DNA of 64,000 nt from Alteromonadaceae bacterium XY-R5 (lineage in GTDB: Bacteria > Pseudomonadota > Gammaproteobacteria > Enterobacterales > Alteromonadaceae), in contig LXWE01000006.1 of NCBI GenBank assembly GCA_001660395.1, positions 1 to 64,000 of the forward strand, read 5' to 3'. Made by a program: the position numbers and the translations under genes. Shown here piece by piece: positions 52,967-62,424 of this stretch (positions are counted from its first letter, which is position 1; each line of letters starts with the position of its first letter). A model generated the notes under the pieces. That model had not been told where the DNA came from. It worked only from the letters and a program-made list of their open reading frames with translations, and made no database searches.

Positions 52967-54217
52967 TTGAATATTCTTGTACTTTCTCATCGGGTGCCTT
53001 TTCCTCCGAATAAAGGAGAAAAGATTCGAACCTTCTACCAATTAAAACATCTGTGTGACAAAGGTTACAAGGTTACTGTGTTGTTCCCGGCTGAATCGTC
53101 ACAAGATGAAATTTGGGGACAACAACTTGCAGCCACCCTTAATTGCCAGGTTCACTTTGCCAGACAGGGTAATCGCTGGCTACGTATGCTTAAAGGATTA
53201 TTGCTGAGGCAGCCATTGTCCGTCAGCAACTTTTACAATCGTGATTTACAATCTCAATTAGAGCAGCTTTTATCAGACCAAAGATTCGATAGTATTTTAT
53301 GTACCGCCTCCAGTATGGCGGAGTATCTATTTAGATTGCCCCCGCAATATTCATCCTTACGCTGGGTAATGGATTTCATGGATCTGGATTCAGATAAATG
53401 GCTGCAATATGCATCCCAAAGTCGTTTTCCAATGTCCTGGGTATATAAGCGAGAATATAAACTCCTCAGCCGCTACGAAGATAAAATTGCCAAACGTTTT
53501 TCAGCCTGCTTATTTGTGGCTGAACCAGAAGCCATATTGCTCAGGCAGCGCAATCCCGAAAGTTCAAATATTCAGGCCATTGAAAACGGTCTGGATACAG
53601 AAGCATTCAGGCCATCTGCCGCGCCCAACAGAAATTTACAGCCGGTATTTTTGTTTACCGGCGTGATGGACTATTCGCCCAACGTAGATGCTGTGCTGTG
53701 GTTTACCGATAATGTATGGAAACAGGTGCGTGAGCGCTGGCCTCAGGCGCGTTTTATCGTTGCCGGGATGAATCCCGAACCACGTATTCTGGCACTTGCA
53801 GATAAGCATGGCATTGAAGTGACTGGGTTTGTCGATGATATTTTGCCTTACTATCATCAGGCCGACATTTTTGTAGCACCGTTTCGTATGGCTCGGGGCG
53901 TACAAAATAAGATCCTGCAGGCCTTTGCCTGTGGCTTACCTGTGGTTACCACGCCTAAAGGTCTGGAAGGCATTCACGCCAGAGACAATGAACATATTCT
54001 GGTCGCCAGTAGCCCAAATGAATATTTTGATGCCATTTGCCAATTATTTGATCAGCAGAACATATTTGAACATATCCGTAGCAACGCCCTGAATCTGATC
54101 GAACAACGCTACTCCTGGCAAGGGGTATTAGCACACTTTGACCAGCAACTTTTTCAGACTCAGGCACAATGCCCACCACAAGAAACGGCCCAATCCCCCA
54201 ATGAAGTCTCTTATTAA
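52967..54217 (+). CDS. XrtA/PEP-CTERM system glycosyltransferase (TIGR03087-type)
   Basis: A 416-residue GT-B enzyme. It opens NILVLSHRVPFPPNKGEKIR, the hallmark of the glycosyltransferase family (stp1 type) linked to exosortase A loci, and continues with FMDLDSDKW, FTGVMDYSPNVDAVLWF and MARGVQNKILQAFACGLPVV. Translation starts at TTG 52967 with weak signals. It is divergent from the 663-residue gene and coupled to the acyltransferase downstream by a 17-base overlap. It adds a sugar early or mid-way in repeat unit assembly. Confidence 0.88.
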   Translation: MNILVLSHRVPFPPNKGEKIRTFYQLKHLCDKGYKVTVLFPAESSQDEIWGQQLAATLNCQVHFARQGNRWLRMLKGLLLRQPLSVSNFYNRDLQSQLEQLLSDQRFDSILCTASSMAEYLFRLPPQYSSLRWVMDFMDLDSDKWLQYASQSRFPMSWVYKREYKLLSRYEDKIAKRFSACLFVAEPEAILLRQRNPESSNIQAIENGLDTEAFRPSAAPNRNLQPVFLFTGVMDYSPNVDAVLWFTDNVWKQVRERWPQARFIVAGMNPEPRILALADKHGIEVTGFVDDILPYYHQADIFVAPFRMARGVQNKILQAFACGLPVVTTPKGLEGIHARDNEHILVASSPNEYFDAICQLFDQQNIFEHIRSNALNLIEQRYSWQGVLAHFDQQLFQTQAQCPPQETAQSPNEVSY

Positions 54218-54785
54218 ATCTCTGGCACACAAGGGTGTCATGCTTGCCACACTGCCCTTTTTTTTAGTGTTTAAACTCTTCTGTTTGCTAGGCAATGCAG
54301 ATACCAGCCTTGCTGCTTTTAGTCAGTTTTTCAGCCTGTTTCCGGGTAAAACCGGCAGCTATATCCGCTGTGGATTTTATTGCTGGGCCTTTCCGGGTTC
54401 ATCGCAGAATATCTACATCGGTTTTGGCAGCCTGTTTTTTCAAACCGCGACTCAACTGGATGAAGGTGTCTATATTGGCCCCCAGTGCAACATAGGTAGC
54501 TGTCATATTGGCGCGAACACCCTACTCGGTAGCGGCGTGCATGTAATGAGCGGTAAAGGACAGCACAATTTTTCAGATATAACCAAACCAATCAAAGAAC
54601 AAGGCGGCGAATATAGCTGCATCCGCATAGGTGCCGATGGCTGGATTGGCAATGGCGCCCTGATCATGGCCAATGTTGGCAAAGGCTGTGTGATTGGCGC
54701 TGGCGCTGTGGTAACCCATGATATTCCTGATTATGCCATCGCAGCGGGTAATCCGGCCAAAGTCATCAAAAGCAGGCTCGAATAA
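54201..54785 (+). CDS. Left-handed beta-helix (hexapeptide) O-acyltransferase, copy 1
   Basis: A ~194-residue enzyme with hexapeptide repeats such as IGFGSLFFQTA, VYIGPQCNIGS and HIGANTLLGSGVHVMSG, then GADGWIGNGALIMANVGKGC and IAAGNPAKVIK at the end, as in maltose/galactoside-type acetyltransferases. An N-terminal hydrophobic helix is present. The open frame reaches 54138; the ATG at 54201 is chosen to give the usual start. A distant paralog is at 56879. It probably acetylates a sugar hydroxyl using acetyl-CoA. Confidence 0.82.
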   Translation: MKSLIKSLAHKGVMLATLPFFLVFKLFCLLGNADTSLAAFSQFFSLFPGKTGSYIRCGFYCWAFPGSSQNIYIGFGSLFFQTATQLDEGVYIGPQCNIGSCHIGANTLLGSGVHVMSGKGQHNFSDITKPIKEQGGEYSCIRIGADGWIGNGALIMANVGKGCVIGAGAVVTHDIPDYAIAAGNPAKVIKSRLE

Positions 54786-55871
54786 ATGCGCCTTATCAGC
54801 TCGGGGTTATTATTTTTAATCACCTTGCTGATAAGCTGCGATGCCCTTTCGCTGGAGCGCATTACCTATCAGGTCAGCAATGCTGACAGTCTTTATTCTG
54901 CGATACATCAAGCCAACCAGCGTGGCGGTATGAGCGATATCATCCTTGACGATGGTATCTACCCATTGCCAACACGCTTGCTGTTCAACGCCCCGAACAT
55001 TCGCCTTTACTCCGGTTCAGATCAGCCAGACAAGGTTATTCTGCGGGGAAATGGTATGAGTAAAACCCAGGAGCCTGGGGTTTTGCTGGATATCGCCGTA
55101 TCCAATATCTCCATCGCGGGGATCACCCTGGAACAAAGCAGCAACCATCTGATTCAGGTACGCTCAGAATCGGATGCCGACCATTTTTCCTTGTCCAATT
55201 GTGTTTTGCGTGACGCCTGGGAACAGCTATTAAAAGTGTCTGGTGGACCAGGCACAGATAAGCCTTACTCAGATTACGGCAAGGTCGAAAATTGTACCTT
55301 TGAATATTCTGCAGGCATCGGGCCGCAGTTCTATATTGGCGGCATTGATGGCCACAGAGTCAGAAATTGGATCATTCGAGGAAATACCTTTCGCAATATC
55401 GCCAGTCCGTCTGAACACATAGCCGAACACGCCATTCATTTGTGGAATGGCGCTTCTGACAACCTGGTGGAATTTAACCGTATTGAAAATTGTGATCGCG
55501 CTATTGGCTTTGGTATGGGACAAAAGACCCATCAGTCGGCTGGCGGGAAAATTCAGTACAACCTAATACTGCAAACAGATCCGAGCCATCCCTATAACGA
55601 TGTAGGCATAGTGCTGGAAAGCAGCCCGAATACTCAAGTAATGGGCAATATCCTCTATTCGTCGGTTGCCTACCCTAATGCCATTGAATATCGCTTCGCA
55701 CAAACAATGACGGTAGAAATTCTATACAACCGAGCAAATCGCAGAATTATCAGCCGTGACAATGCACAAGGCCAGGTTGAAGGTAATGTCATTGATGCCC
55801 TGACGGCTGCAGAAGCCGAAAAACTATGGGCTGACCTCTCCAACATGGCGGCGGCCAAGTCGCGTCCATAA
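54786..55871 (+). CDS. Secreted right-handed parallel beta-helix protein (pectate-lyase-like fold)
   Basis: A 361-residue exported protein: signal peptide (residues 1-21, SSGLLFLITLLISCDALS) then a run of beta-helix coils with typical asparagine turns (NIRLYSGSDQPDKVILRGNG, FSLSNCVLRDAW, VENCTFEYSAG, IIRGNTFRNIASPS, VEFNRIENCDRAIG). Such folds belong to polysaccharide lyases and epimerases. Being in the locus, it could cut or edit the exopolysaccharide outside the membrane. No lyase catalytic Lys/Arg set is assigned. Its last 48 bases overlap the convergent acyltransferase gene, an unusually large overlap. Confidence 0.72.
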   Translation: MRLISSGLLFLITLLISCDALSLERITYQVSNADSLYSAIHQANQRGGMSDIILDDGIYPLPTRLLFNAPNIRLYSGSDQPDKVILRGNGMSKTQEPGVLLDIAVSNISIAGITLEQSSNHLIQVRSESDADHFSLSNCVLRDAWEQLLKVSGGPGTDKPYSDYGKVENCTFEYSAGIGPQFYIGGIDGHRVRNWIIRGNTFRNIASPSEHIAEHAIHLWNGASDNLVEFNRIENCDRAIGFGMGQKTHQSAGGKIQYNLILQTDPSHPYNDVGIVLESSPNTQVMGNILYSSVAYPNAIEYRFAQTMTVEILYNRANRRIISRDNAQGQVEGNVIDALTAAEAEKLWADLSNMAAAKSRP

Positions 55872-56879
55872 GGCATCCCGCCACTGATTTATCGGCAGCA
55901 GTTTATGTAGTGCCTCGGATAATAAAGAAAGACCGACATACATGACCACCACAATGATCGCGCGTTTACCCCAGCCTCGCTCCACCAATAACGTCGCGAT
56001 GGGCGCCACGGCATAATACAGAGGCATATGGCCAATAAAAGTGATAATGGTATTGCGCGCAAAAAAGCGAACCAATACGCCAGCGTTAAGACAACGAAAA
56101 ATCACGAAAGCGAACATTGTCTGGATAATATACACAGCGGATACCGCGATGGAAATAAAGGCAGCCTCAATCAGAGTGCGTTCATCGTGCAATACTTTAA
56201 ACGGAAAATCCCGCTGTAAACCAATGGCATTAAAACCAATGGCCCAGCCAATGGTAAATACCGCCCACAACGGAATCAGCCACAACGCAGCCTGAGGTTT
56301 CAGGCTATCGCCTTTATCATGAAACAGCATACCGAGTAACAACACCGTTCCCCAGTTTGGCAGCAGCATGTATCCCGTCATCAGCCTGTCTGCGTAGATG
56401 AAACAGCCCCGGATAGTCAGTTCGAATATCAGGCATACCAGAATCATAGATACGGTGACTTTGCGATGCTGTAACCACAATGCCCATATCAACAAGATGT
56501 GCAGATAAGTACCAATAAACCAGGTGGTAGGGTTGGCGGGAAACTGATTAAACAGCACATTCACACCAGCTACAAAAGGCGCATAATTACTGATTTGTGG
56601 GCCTGCTGACACGATCAGACCAATGATAGTCAGCAGGATTGCGATAACCGCGCCCCAAAAATACATCGGAAACAAGCGGTTATACACCACCAGCCAGGTA
56701 CTGCGTCTATCATTGGCAAGACTCCAGCCCATAGCGAAAACGAAAAAGCACACCCCTAGCTGTTTCGGATAAACAGGCTGGGTAAACTGATTGAAAGGGT
56801 CTCCAAAAAAATGTCCAAACACAATCAGTGCCATACCGACAGCCTTCATCCAGTCGATAAAGCCCTGCCTGACAGCCAC
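55824..56879 (-). CDS. Membrane acyltransferase (acyltransferase_3 / OafA-like)
   Basis: A 351-residue membrane protein with about 10 helices. IDWMKAVGMALIVFGHFFGD contains the conserved His and the R/D motif of acyltransferase_3, with NPTTWFIGTYLH later. Such proteins transfer acetyl or other acyl groups from cytoplasm to sugars on the outer side. It begins with GTG inside TAGTG of the previous gene's stop, so it is coupled to the hexapeptide acyltransferase. It ends in a 48-base overlap with the beta-helix gene on the other strand. Confidence 0.82.
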   Translation of the reverse strand: MAVRQGFIDWMKAVGMALIVFGHFFGDPFNQFTQPVYPKQLGVCFFVFAMGWSLANDRRSTWLVVYNRLFPMYFWGAVIAILLTIIGLIVSAGPQISNYAPFVAGVNVLFNQFPANPTTWFIGTYLHILLIWALWLQHRKVTVSMILVCLIFELTIRGCFIYADRLMTGYMLLPNWGTVLLLGMLFHDKGDSLKPQAALWLIPLWAVFTIGWAIGFNAIGLQRDFPFKVLHDERTLIEAAFISIAVSAVYIIQTMFAFVIFRCLNAGVLVRFFARNTIITFIGHMPLYYAVAPIATLLVERGWGKRAIIVVVMYVGLSLLSEALHKLLPINQWRDALWTRLGRRHVGEVSP

Positions 56880-57541
56880 TACTTTTTCGCTCCGGCTGCC
56901 AGTTCAACATGATTCAGAGCATCATCATCCGGCGTCTCTGCGCCATTGAGGGGGACAGGCAACTGACGTACAAAGCGGGCAGGATTGCCAGCCACCACAA
57001 CATTGGCTTTAACTGCTGTGCCCACTACAGAGCCAGCACCCACAACAGATCCTTCGCCAATATCGGCCATCAACACAGCGGATTCACCAATCCAGACATT
57101 TTCGGCCAGGGTAATCTGGCGCATCCCAGAATGGTTAAAGGGCAGCCATTGTCCAGTCTGCTCATCGCGCTGATGCTGTTCAGAGCCACTTAACAGGCAG
57201 GCATGACTCCCCACCAGGGCATTTTTACCAATCTGCGCACTGCCCAACGTACAGTAATTACCTATATACACATTGTCAGCAATGACTGAATCCCGGTGAA
57301 CAAAGAAAGATCCAAAGCCGATATGGCAATTCAGGCTGCATTTGGTCAATGTCAGGGAATAGAAACCACGGCGCAGAAATACGCCCGGTAATCCTGGAAA
57401 CAGCGCCAGACAGTGGGCCCAAAAGCCAAATACCAGCTCACCTTTGGGGTTCAATCCTGTTTCCAGCCAGCAAGTGATTGCCAGTGGCAGCATCAAAATT
57501 TGAGTGACTAAATTCAGACTCCGTTTTATCAGTGTGCGCAT
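56879..57541 (-). CDS. Left-handed beta-helix (hexapeptide) O-acyltransferase, copy 2
   Basis: A 220-residue acyltransferase with repeats CHIGFGSFFVHRDSVIADN, VYIGNYCTLGSAQIGKNALV and IGESAVLMADIGEGSVVGAG, then VVAGNPARFVRQ. GGGGAGG lies before the ATG. It resembles the copy at 54201 in length and pattern. It follows the AMP-ligase, reductase and carrier protein genes, so it may use an acyl-carrier thioester rather than acetyl-CoA; this is inferred from context. Confidence 0.8.
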   Translation of the reverse strand: MRTLIKRSLNLVTQILMLPLAITCWLETGLNPKGELVFGFWAHCLALFPGLPGVFLRRGFYSLTLTKCSLNCHIGFGSFFVHRDSVIADNVYIGNYCTLGSAQIGKNALVGSHACLLSGSEQHQRDEQTGQWLPFNHSGMRQITLAENVWIGESAVLMADIGEGSVVGAGSVVGTAVKANVVVAGNPARFVRQLPVPLNGAETPDDDALNHVELAAGAKK

Positions 57542-57558
57542 ATAACCTCCCCAACAGA

Positions 57559-58896
57559 TTAACTGGCTTTGGTGCGGATTCGCTTATAGCGCTCGTTGTA
57601 CATAGCACCTTCATTCAGTAACACCCGCTTTGGCACCTTGAAACTTTCAATTTTACCGTTACAAAACAGGCGCATACGCTGCTTAAATTCAGCAACGCTT
57701 TCACCGGTGGAAAGGCGGCATTCCGCCACCACTATCTGCCCGGTAAGATTATGTTTCTCTCCCCGTACAACAGCATCTTCAACCCCCGGCATTTCCAGTA
57801 ACAAACTCTCAACCTCAGCAGGAAACACCTTTAAACCACCGACATTAATGATGTCGCTCTCGCGGCCAAGAATCCGCAGCCATTCACCATCCTGCTCCAC
57901 CAAATCATCGGTATTGAAGTAGCCCTCTTCATCAAACGGAGACTCGGCATTGAGATAACCCAGCATGGCTGAATCTGAGCGCACCCAAAGTTTGTTATCA
58001 ATGATCTTGATATCGAATTCAGGCCCACCCACTTTTACCCAAAGCGAACCTGAATCCCGGGATTTGGAGCGCAAAATACCGACTTCGGAGAGGCCATAAG
58101 TTTGCTGCAAAGTAACCTTAGGTAACTGAGCCTGTAACTGGGTTAACGTGCTTTGCGGCATGGGCTCAGTGCCATAGGTAATGAGATTTAATGAAGACAA
58201 ATCATGGTTATCCGCGGCGGATGCCAGTAACAGCATATTCAGAAATGTCGGAGAAGTAGGCAGCACCTCAACCTGATGAGCTGCGATTGCCCGGCAAACT
58301 TCGTCGGCATTGCGCTGAGCCGGGATCACCACCATCCCGCCATTTGCCAGCGCATAAAGTAAGGTGTTGATGCCACCAATATGATCGAACTGTAAAAACA
58401 GCATCATGCGCATTTGCTTGCGCGGCACCTGGTACTTACCCAGCACTTTTTCCATATCATGGACTATGCCCTTGCTTTTCCCGGTAGAACCAGATGAAAA
58501 CAGCACCAAACCAGCCGTGTCCAGCTGCTTTAATGCCTGTAACAGGTCATGATTGGCATCACGCTGCATATCCGCAAAGCGATAATCATCGGCGTAGATA
58601 ATCCATTCCACTTCCGCAATCTCGCAAAACTCACTGTGCTTTTCTTTCGATGCAGGAGATAAAGGCACCACCACATTATCATTGGCAAACAGCGCCAGCA
58701 TGAGAGCAATAGTATCTGTCGAATAATCACCAATCAGGGCGACCACTTTGCCCTTCGGTATACCGGTTTCAACCCGCTCACGGGCTATTTCAAAAGCACC
58801 AAGTAAATCGGCGTAACTCACCCGAGTGTCACCAATGGCCACTGCGGGCAAATCGGCATGCTTCTGCATACTGTCGACAAGAAAAGAGATATTCAA
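57559..58896 (-). CDS. AMP-forming acyl/aminoacyl ligase (ANL superfamily)
   Basis: A ~445-residue ANL adenylating enzyme. The P-loop FSSGSTGKSKG lies at 133-143, YGLSEVG is the A5 motif, NTDDLVEQDGEW and ILGRESDIINVGG form A7-A8, and a C-terminal lysine lies in NERYKRIRTK. It activates a carboxylic or amino acid with ATP and would load it on the carrier protein encoded two genes upstream. The start is a TTG coupled to the reductase stop (TTGA); a later ATG has no ribosome binding site. It is shorter than typical acyl-CoA ligases. Confidence 0.85.
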   Translation of the reverse strand: MNISFLVDSMQKHADLPAVAIGDTRVSYADLLGAFEIARERVETGIPKGKVVALIGDYSTDTIALMLALFANDNVVVPLSPASKEKHSEFCEIAEVEWIIYADDYRFADMQRDANHDLLQALKQLDTAGLVLFSSGSTGKSKGIVHDMEKVLGKYQVPRKQMRMMLFLQFDHIGGINTLLYALANGGMVVIPAQRNADEVCRAIAAHQVEVLPTSPTFLNMLLLASAADNHDLSSLNLITYGTEPMPQSTLTQLQAQLPKVTLQQTYGLSEVGILRSKSRDSGSLWVKVGGPEFDIKIIDNKLWVRSDSAMLGYLNAESPFDEEGYFNTDDLVEQDGEWLRILGRESDIINVGGLKVFPAEVESLLLEMPGVEDAVVRGEKHNLTGQIVVAECRLSTGESVAEFKQRMRLFCNGKIESFKVPKRVLLNEGAMYNERYKRIRTKAS

Positions 58897-59597
58897 CGGA
58901 TGCCCCCAAGATACATAATTTGGCCAGTTATCTGGTCGCTGGCGTCACTCAGATAAAACTCGATGACGTTGGCCACATCCTGCGGCTTGGCCATCTTTTT
59001 AATGGCCTGACGCTGCACCAGCGCAGCAATTTTGTCCTCTGGCACCCCTTTGATCAGATCGGTAGCAATGGGCGTGGGCCCAAGTGCATTGCAAGTAATA
59101 CCGAAACTACTAAGTTCAAACGCCATCACCCGGGTGAGAGCTTCCACCGAGGACTTAGCTGCCGCATAAGCTGCCTCGCCTTCCAGAGCTAATGGCACAG
59201 CAACACTGGTCATATTGACAATACGCGGATGCGGTGCCCTTTTCAGTAAGCCCAACGCCTTCTGCGAACAATTAAAGCTAGCTAAGTAATTCAGTTCCAT
59301 CAAGGCGCGAACCGAGGCTAATGGTGTTAGGGCCATGGCATTCATACTTGCCGCGCCGGCATTATTAATTAGTCCATCAAGTACGCCATATTCCTTGCGA
59401 ATACTGATAAACATGGCTTTCACCGCAGGTTCATCACATATGTCCAGGCTAAAGTGGCGATAATTTGGATGTTCGATTGAACTCTCGCTGCGGGAGCACC
59501 CAATAATCTTGTGTCCGGCTTCAAGGAAATACTGACACAGGAAAAGACCGAGTCCGCGACTGCTACCTGTAATCAGCAGCGTTTTTTGGCGGCTCAT
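58893..59597 (-). CDS. Short-chain dehydrogenase/reductase (FabG-like)
   Basis: A 234-residue NAD(P)-dependent reductase. TGSSRGLG (residues 10-17) binds the cofactor, NNAG follows, and Ser131, Tyr144 and Lys148 (AAYAAAKSS) complete the catalytic set. The gene overlaps the carrier protein gene by ATGA and the ligase gene by TTGA. It would reduce a keto-acyl group, perhaps on the carrier, as FabG does, or a sugar precursor. Conserved motifs are all present. Confidence 0.85.
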   Translation of the reverse strand: MSRQKTLLITGSSRGLGLFLCQYFLEAGHKIIGCSRSESSIEHPNYRHFSLDICDEPAVKAMFISIRKEYGVLDGLINNAGAASMNAMALTPLASVRALMELNYLASFNCSQKALGLLKRAPHPRIVNMTSVAVPLALEGEAAYAAAKSSVEALTRVMAFELSSFGITCNALGPTPIATDLIKGVPEDKIAALVQRQAIKKMAKPQDVANVIEFYLSDASDQITGQIMYLGGIR

Positions 59598-59890
59598 ACA
59601 CTGGCCTTGATCAATCCATCAATGTAATCGGCCAGCACTATGCCATTGCGAAATGGGCTGCGAGCCTGAGACATAGCCTTGTCATCACTTAAACTGACAA
59701 AGACCTCTGCATCTTGCAGCGCTTCTTCCACATCGATCAAAAATCCCACCAGGGCCATAGAATCTAAGTGCCCGCCATCACCAAAGAGAGGCGTATCAAT
59801 ATCAACGGGGATTTGCTGGTCGTCGGGACGGGATTGGTTGGTAAAGGCTAGTGCATTAAGAATGACGGCGTAAATTTCATCTTTGCTCAT
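59594..59890 (-). CDS. Acyl carrier protein-like
   Basis: A 98-residue protein with the phosphopantetheine site GGHLDSMALVGFLIDVEE (Ser44) and the four-helix carrier pattern; acidic overall. It opens the acyl-activation module and has GGAGT upstream of its ATG. Only 98 residues with one attachment site, so it is a discrete carrier rather than a fused one. It is the likely acceptor for the AMP-ligase product. Confidence 0.83.
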   Translation of the reverse strand: MSKDEIYAVILNALAFTNQSRPDDQQIPVDIDTPLFGDGGHLDSMALVGFLIDVEEALQDAEVFVSLSDDKAMSQARSPFRNGIVLADYIDGLIKASV

Positions 59891-60009
59891 GAGGGTACTC
59901 CCTGTCAGTTATCTGAGGGGCAAAGTACCGTACAGACAACCTGACTGAGCCAAATTCATTCTGACAAAATTGAATCAGGGACGCCAGAATATTTTACAAT
60001 CACAACCAA

Positions 60010-60888
60010 TTATTCGTGATTCGATTTAATAGGTCGTGAAATCCCAATCACATCATACTGCTGCTGATTGAATTGCTGAAAAAAGGGCCTTTTACGATTA
60101 ACTTTCTGCATCTGGTGCAAGGGAACATACCAGTCAAATTCGCGACTCTTTTCCGCTGCAGCAAATAACGCTTCAGCGTCCAAGCCATCTCTTGCAATGA
60201 CCTCTGGATGAATCTCCAACAGCACGATCACCTCTTCGGCATCTTTGAGCAGGTTCCGCGCACCTTCAAACACCTGAATTTCCTGCCCTTCCACATCGAT
60301 TTTAAGTACATGCAACGGTACTTCTGCAATCGCGTTTTCAGCTATCCAGTGGTCGAGCGATGTTACCTCCACTCGCTCTTTACCCGACGGATGAATACAA
60401 CCTTCATGATCAATGGTTTGTCCGTGCCTGAAAGTAAAACTTGCGTGTCCGTGAAAATCTGAAATTGCTTGATTAACATCTCTAGCAATCACGTTTAGTT
60501 GGGATAAATTTGCCGACAATATACGAAAAGAACCAGGATTGGGTTCAAACGCATTTACTTGCCGCAATTGACTACATTGGCTGGCAACAAGGGATGAAAC
60601 AACGCCAATGTCCGCGCCCAAATCCCAAAAAACAAATGGCTGGCCGGCTTGATTAATACATTCAAGGAAAGGAAATATTTCGTCTGCGTAATAAGATAGC
60701 GGATGCCCTTCTGTCCAGAAACACCATTCATCTACAGGCGCGTAAAAATTACGGTTGTCCAGCTCATAGCGCACACAATATCCGGTAAAATATCGACATA
60801 GTAAGCGATAAAAAAAATGCTTCCCCTGCACGTCTCGAAGCTGAGTCCAACGTACAATGGCATTTAACCAACGCGGTAATATTTTCAT
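60010..60888 (-). CDS. FkbM family methyltransferase
   Basis: A 292-residue S-adenosylmethionine-dependent methyltransferase of the FkbM type. FWDLGADIGVVSSLVASQ is the cofactor motif, and VNAFEPNPGSFRILSANLSQ and LKIDVEGQEIQVFEGARNLL are FkbM hallmarks. It probably O-methylates a sugar of the exopolysaccharide. It lies 20 bases after the exosortase gene on the same strand and 119 bases before the carrier protein gene. Confidence 0.85.
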   Translation of the reverse strand: MKILPRWLNAIVRWTQLRDVQGKHFFYRLLCRYFTGYCVRYELDNRNFYAPVDEWCFWTEGHPLSYYADEIFPFLECINQAGQPFVFWDLGADIGVVSSLVASQCSQLRQVNAFEPNPGSFRILSANLSQLNVIARDVNQAISDFHGHASFTFRHGQTIDHEGCIHPSGKERVEVTSLDHWIAENAIAEVPLHVLKIDVEGQEIQVFEGARNLLKDAEEVIVLLEIHPEVIARDGLDAEALFAAAEKSREFDWYVPLHQMQKVNRKRPFFQQFNQQQYDVIGISRPIKSNHE

Positions 60889-60908
60889 TGAAGGCTATAT
60901 CTCAATCA

Positions 60909-62423
60909 TCATGGCTTTGCCAATTGCTGAGAAATTTGCTGGTAATTATTTTCGATATACTCTAGCAAATGTTCTTTAGCAACTTGCCGCTGTTGAGAAT
61001 CTGTTGGTACTTCAATGGAAAAAGCGATAACAGCTCCCTCTATAGGTTGACCTAACAATAACTGCTTGATCTGAAAAAGCTTAGTATCCAACTTACTCGC
61101 AAACGGCTCTCCAGCCACCACAAACCAACTTACTAATAAGCGGAAACTGTCTCTGGGATTGGTTATCTGTTCCTGATACAGCTCATGACCGCCTGGCAAT
61201 TCGATCTGTTGGGCACTCTTCAATGTCCAGGCATCCTGAAGATACAATCGATTTAATGAGCTGATTAATTCGCCCTGACCACCTGGATACCAGGCATAAA
61301 AGTAATCGACTGCCATCCCATTTAGATCCAATCTACCCTGCTTTTCGAAAGCAGAATCCAAATAAGCTGGATGCCAGTTTACATAACCTGAATATGCAGA
61401 ATCTTCATGCGCTAAAGTCAAATTTGGTGCCGATGAGTGCTCCGATTGCTTTGCCTTGGCGATTCCGAAATACCAAATCTGAAACACACCAAACAAAGCT
61501 AACGTAATCATCAAAGGTTTATAGGACAGTGTTGAATTTTTATTCGCATAATGGTCCTGTTCAATTTCTAGAATTGGGCCTTTTTCCCTTATTAACTCTC
61601 CAATAAAAAATAAGCTAATAATCACCAATAAAAAGAAAAACCAACCATAAATCAAATGATCTGCCCCGACCGCATACTGCATATCGGATAAGTAGCCCGT
61701 GAGGATAATGCCATAGACTCTAATCGCATTGGCCAAAATGGGATAAAGTACTGATATGGAAATAAATATCGACTTGCGTTTAAGGGAAACAATATTCAAA
61801 TGGCTATACAACGTGCCTATTACAATAGACGCAATGAAAAAACTGATTCCTGAGCAAGCTTCTGCCACCAAGAACCGGCCTTGGGGGATCTCAATATAAA
61901 GTCCATTTCTAAAAATTGGCACATTGGTTTGATTAAGTAAAAAAACGGCAACGGTCGCTGTTACTTCCTGTAACCAAGGAATAAGCTCTTCGCCTACAGG
62001 TATGGCAAACAATATAAATAATAGAGGAAAGGCTAGCTTTAAACTTACCTTGGTACCCCATAAGCACCATAAAAATACGGGCAGCAAAGTAAACGTGGCG
62101 GCATGCATAAAAACCTGCACATCGCCAGCCTCGCCGACTGCATAAAGGCAAAGCAATCCAACAATAGGGATGATTGCCCAATAGTTGGGTTCCAACGGCG
62201 TATTTGCTAATACATGGCGCTGGCGATATATGAGATAAAAAGCTCCGGGTATTACGAAGAAGCAATGATTGAAAATATCAGAGATATACCAAACTTGTGC
62301 CGCGCTGTAGATGCTAGGCCAAAAAAGTAGCAACCATAGCGTAAAAAATATCGCAGTACTGAGATAAAGGGGCTTAAATACGGCGCTTCCTTTCTTTACC
62401 TGTTCTTCCTCCTGAAGCAACAT
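60909..62423 (-). CDS. xrtA: Exosortase A (XrtA) with fused EpsI-like C-terminus
   Basis: The membrane cysteine transpeptidase that recognises PEP-CTERM signals. The 504-residue protein has about eight helices followed by a soluble periplasmic EpsI-type domain (about 325-504). The catalytic set is visible: Cys190 in VAEACSGIS, Arg235 in ANAIRVYG and His256 in GADHLIYG. It is the only exosortase in the window and should process the three PEP-CTERM paralogs at 15735, 16727 and 18962. It overlaps in register with the deacetylase stop (two-base gap) and precedes the methyltransferase. The order deacetylase-exosortase is common in XrtA loci. Confidence 0.93.
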   Translation of the reverse strand: MLLQEEEQVKKGSAVFKPLYLSTAIFFTLWLLLFWPSIYSAAQVWYISDIFNHCFFVIPGAFYLIYRQRHVLANTPLEPNYWAIIPIVGLLCLYAVGEAGDVQVFMHAATFTLLPVFLWCLWGTKVSLKLAFPLLFILFAIPVGEELIPWLQEVTATVAVFLLNQTNVPIFRNGLYIEIPQGRFLVAEACSGISFFIASIVIGTLYSHLNIVSLKRKSIFISISVLYPILANAIRVYGIILTGYLSDMQYAVGADHLIYGWFFFLLVIISLFFIGELIREKGPILEIEQDHYANKNSTLSYKPLMITLALFGVFQIWYFGIAKAKQSEHSSAPNLTLAHEDSAYSGYVNWHPAYLDSAFEKQGRLDLNGMAVDYFYAWYPGGQGELISSLNRLYLQDAWTLKSAQQIELPGGHELYQEQITNPRDSFRLLVSWFVVAGEPFASKLDTKLFQIKQLLLGQPIEGAVIAFSIEVPTDSQQRQVAKEHLLEYIENNYQQISQQLAKP

Positions 62424-62424
62424 A

